Shown here one piece after another: positions 63,101 to 64,000 of a stretch of 64,000 nt of DNA (positions within the stretch are counted from its first letter, which is position 1; each line of letters begins with the position of its first letter). The notes under the pieces are model-generated. The model saw only the letters and a program-made list of their open reading frames with translations, was not told the origin of the DNA and searched no databases. The stretch covers positions 17,491-81,490 of the forward strand of contig NZ_JABIOQ010000014.1 in NCBI RefSeq assembly GCF_018698455.1, given 5' to 3'. Source of the stretch: Sulfurimonas sp. GTDB taxonomy: Bacteria; Campylobacterota; Campylobacteria; Campylobacterales; Sulfurimonadaceae. Position numbers and translations under genes: made by a program.

Positions 63101-63729
63101 GCATCGTAGATGAGAGCTATCCGCTTAGATATCATCCCAACACTCCAGTCATGTGCAAGTGGTACTATTTGTGAGAAAATTGTTGAAATTTTTATTGAGA
63201 TGTAATCTATATCTGGATTTTTAAGAGATTTGACATATTTTTCAATTCTATCCCTTGCTTCACTCTCCCCTAAAACAGCTTCGCCAATTATATTAATGTT
63301 AACTCTTGTATTTTCAGCTCTTCTATTTTTAAGGTGCTGAGAAAGGAGTGCATCCTCACCCTTTATAACAATGGCACTAATGTCATTTCGTAAGTACTTG
63401 ATAAAAGGAGGAACAGAGACACTTGTAAGATAGATTCCTATATCGCGAAATAACCAAATTAAGACATCCTCAAATTTAGTAAAAAACTTTACATCTTTAT
63501 ACTTGCTAAACAAAAACTCTAGTTGATTTGCAATTCTATTTGTACTTGCAGCTCTAAAGCTTTGGTCTAACAACTCTATTAGAAAAAGCTTATTTTGTGG
63601 ATCTTCTAACATTTTAAGCATCATCTCGTGAAACTTTTTTTCTTGTTTCTCACGGTTATGAGAGATTTCCTTTTGCCATGTTTTTGATAAACTCTTTGCT
63701 TGTTCAAATATATTATTTTTTATAGACAT
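60169..63729 (-). CDS. putA: Bifunctional proline dehydrogenase / P5C dehydrogenase
   Basis: PutA oxidises proline to glutamate in two steps. The 1186-residue protein has an N-terminal FAD-dependent PRODH barrel (residues ~90-470, with RVVKGANQEMEL and YCAEMLEGMSESAY) and a C-terminal ALDH (residues ~530-990, with LVISPWNFPIAIPVG, SAETGGKNA and NSGQKCSATS carrying the catalytic Cys near 780). No N-terminal DNA-binding domain exists, so it does not repress itself. A further C-terminal domain of about 190 residues follows. Good ribosome site AAGGGA. Length is that of the Helicobacter-type PutA. Confidence 0.96.
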   Translation of the reverse strand: MSIKNNIFEQAKSLSKTWQKEISHNREKQEKKFHEMMLKMLEDPQNKLFLIELLDQSFRAASTNRIANQLEFLFSKYKDVKFFTKFEDVLIWLFRDIGIYLTSVSVPPFIKYLRNDISAIVIKGEDALLSQHLKNRRAENTRVNINIIGEAVLGESEARDRIEKYVKSLKNPDIDYISIKISTIFSQIVPLAHDWSVGMISKRIALIYDAAIENKFMNAQGQLENKFVNLDMEEYKDIDLTIDSFVTTLSQDKYKNLYAGIVLQTYMPDALGYAKRLASWAKKRVQDGGAPIKIRVVKGANQEMELTEASLKGWPCVTYENKSESDANFKVLIDFLLAKDVAPYVNIGVASHNLFDQAFAHELAVERGTQKYYCAEMLEGMSESAYKVLKNDGIDVILYAPTATKETFTNAIAYLVRRFDENTAEQNFLRHSFGLNVEDDTWDKLVKTFDDSINIMDALKLTPYRTQDRLTETIESNQSINTFDNESDTDFSLETNRVWAQAIIDKWSNIAKSGGYHVHSVIGGDEVKGEKQIVVIDKSQFHENIEVGSYTKVGKEQLNKALDIAKKDADGWSRKTSLQRYEILANVANEFKKARADLIGVAAAEVGKVFSETDVEVSEAIDFLYFYPHSYKQIEDLDSVTLKPKGVALVISPWNFPIAIPVGGIAAALATGNTVILKASSSSILCGYRLCQCFWDAGVSKKTLQYVIADGKDVSSELVANEDVAFVIFTGSEDTAYNMLDTRPNLHISAETGGKNATIVTTLADKDQAIKNVVASAFNNSGQKCSATSLLILEEELYKDKVFMETLVDAAKSLEVGSVWDLHNKIGTLSSLPNAKLKKALDYLDDDEEWLIKPRFATKNPYMLKPSIRLGTKSDDYCHMNELFGPVLSIMCAKDLENAIEIVNSTGYGLTSGIESLDEREKAIFKEKVLAGNLYLNRMTTGAIVRRQPFGGMRKSSIGSGRKAGGFNYVTQFADITRTQTIAKDTCTNALIEHYRVNLTVDGLENILNTCENFVYWIDKEFSQEKDYSNIRGESNYTRYLGVKSVVLRVEPSATIEEIICSIVAIKLVGAKLHLSIPTETTSSAIKILQENKSILLEDEELFIEDENELINAIKSHERVRFLTQEPVNEHIHKVLSSDAIYISDEPFIGHGRLEMLHYYIEQSISDSYHRYGNLGEHKHINKEEK

Positions 63730-63855
63730 TATTTCCCTTCAAATTCATAATAAATCAGAGTAACTAAAAGCGGCTAAAATAAAATTGAATTTTCTATATC
63801 AATCAATAAACCTACTATAAATTGAACTAACTTATACTCATAATATGCTTTTCTA

Positions 63856-64000
63856 TTAACTTGCATGCTTGCCCATATTAATTGCAAAATCCAACATAAA
63901 GTTTGAAAGGCCATCACTATAATTAAGTGATAAAACATTGATTCCTCTCACGAATCGCTTCTCTTTATTGGAGTACAACTTATCCCGACTTCCTTCAATC
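63856..64000 (-). pseudogene. IS4-type transposase fragment, runs off the window
   Basis: On the minus strand the frame open at the window edge reads RDKLYSNKEKRFVRGINVLS, then LNYSDGLSNFMLDFAIN, then stops after GKHAS. The order (kG-x-x-x-l-s-l-x-x-sDG-x-x-x-x-l-D) resembles the middle of IS4-family transposases. Full-length copies continue well past this point, so the gene is truncated here. The remaining 63730-63855 stretch is the putA upstream region with no gene. Confidence 0.5.

Noticed and set aside
1..64000. CRISPR arrays
   Set aside because: No regularly spaced direct repeats of 24-40 bases with unique spacers seen; the only short repeats are the iteron-like set at 32494-32596.

Overview
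The window is low-GC chromosomal DNA from a member of the Campylobacterota (epsilonproteobacteria), most like a Sulfurimonas/Sulfurovum-type organism. The evidence is the futalosine menaquinone gene mqnC, the kdsA-ribH-nusB block, LPP20-type lipoproteins, a single-chain PutA of about 1186 residues beside PutP, many c-type cytochromes, and TATAAT promoters without a recognisable -35 box. The genus is inference.

Layout. (1) 1-7.4 kb: the tail of a DUF1501 protein, then a seven-gene minus-strand operon for an exported redox system: heme-motif DUF1592/DUF1588-type lipoprotein, Tat-exported DUF1501 protein, diheme lipoprotein, TlpA-like thioredoxin, DUF4266 lipoprotein, DUF3570 barrel and ApbE flavinyltransferase. 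A class I cyclic-di-GMP (GEMM) riboswitch lies in its leader, and the DUF3570 protein carries a perfect ApbE target motif. (2) 7.4-11 kb: a DUF2986 gene, a hydrogenase-maturation-protease remnant, recD2 with a small upstream gene, and a candidate structured RNA with its own promoter. (3) 11-29.5 kb: housekeeping genes (degenerate M16 protein, mqnC, a 12-heme cytochrome, nusB, ribH, kdsA, DMT transporter, djlA-like, LPP20 pair, der, hemJ, two barrel-like paralogues, hpf, trpS, argF, hemB, ribA).

(4) 29.5-34.4 kb: a recombination hot spot ending at tRNA-Ser(UGA). A 24-bp direct repeat of the tRNA 3' end (31449-31472 and 34323-34346) bounds a 2.9-kb element with a truncated tyrosine integrase, a Rep-like remnant, iteron-like repeats and a two-gene unit (49-aa protein plus GNAT) that could be a toxin-antitoxin pair. 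Outside it lie a broken second integrase, a truncated Fic toxin with its antitoxin, and IS debris. Four tRNA genes (Ser, Cys, Leu, Gly) follow.

(5) 34.8-57.6 kb: ilvD, thrS-infC (followed by a BrnT/CopG-type toxin-antitoxin pair and an IS3 remnant rather than rpmI-rplT), moaA-queE-queD-GT-C, moeA, rsmE, rpmE, rsmI, rlmB, a RodZ-like protein, an aminotransferase, hom, an SDR, a formate-dehydrogenase-like molybdoenzyme, yraN and an aldehyde dehydrogenase. (6) 57.7-64 kb: an IS66 remnant, a small unknown gene, an RNase H-like gene, putP-putA for proline use, and an IS4-type transposase remnant at the edge.

The most novel material is the riboswitch-controlled flavin/heme operon, the RNA at 10.8 kb and the tRNA-Ser element.
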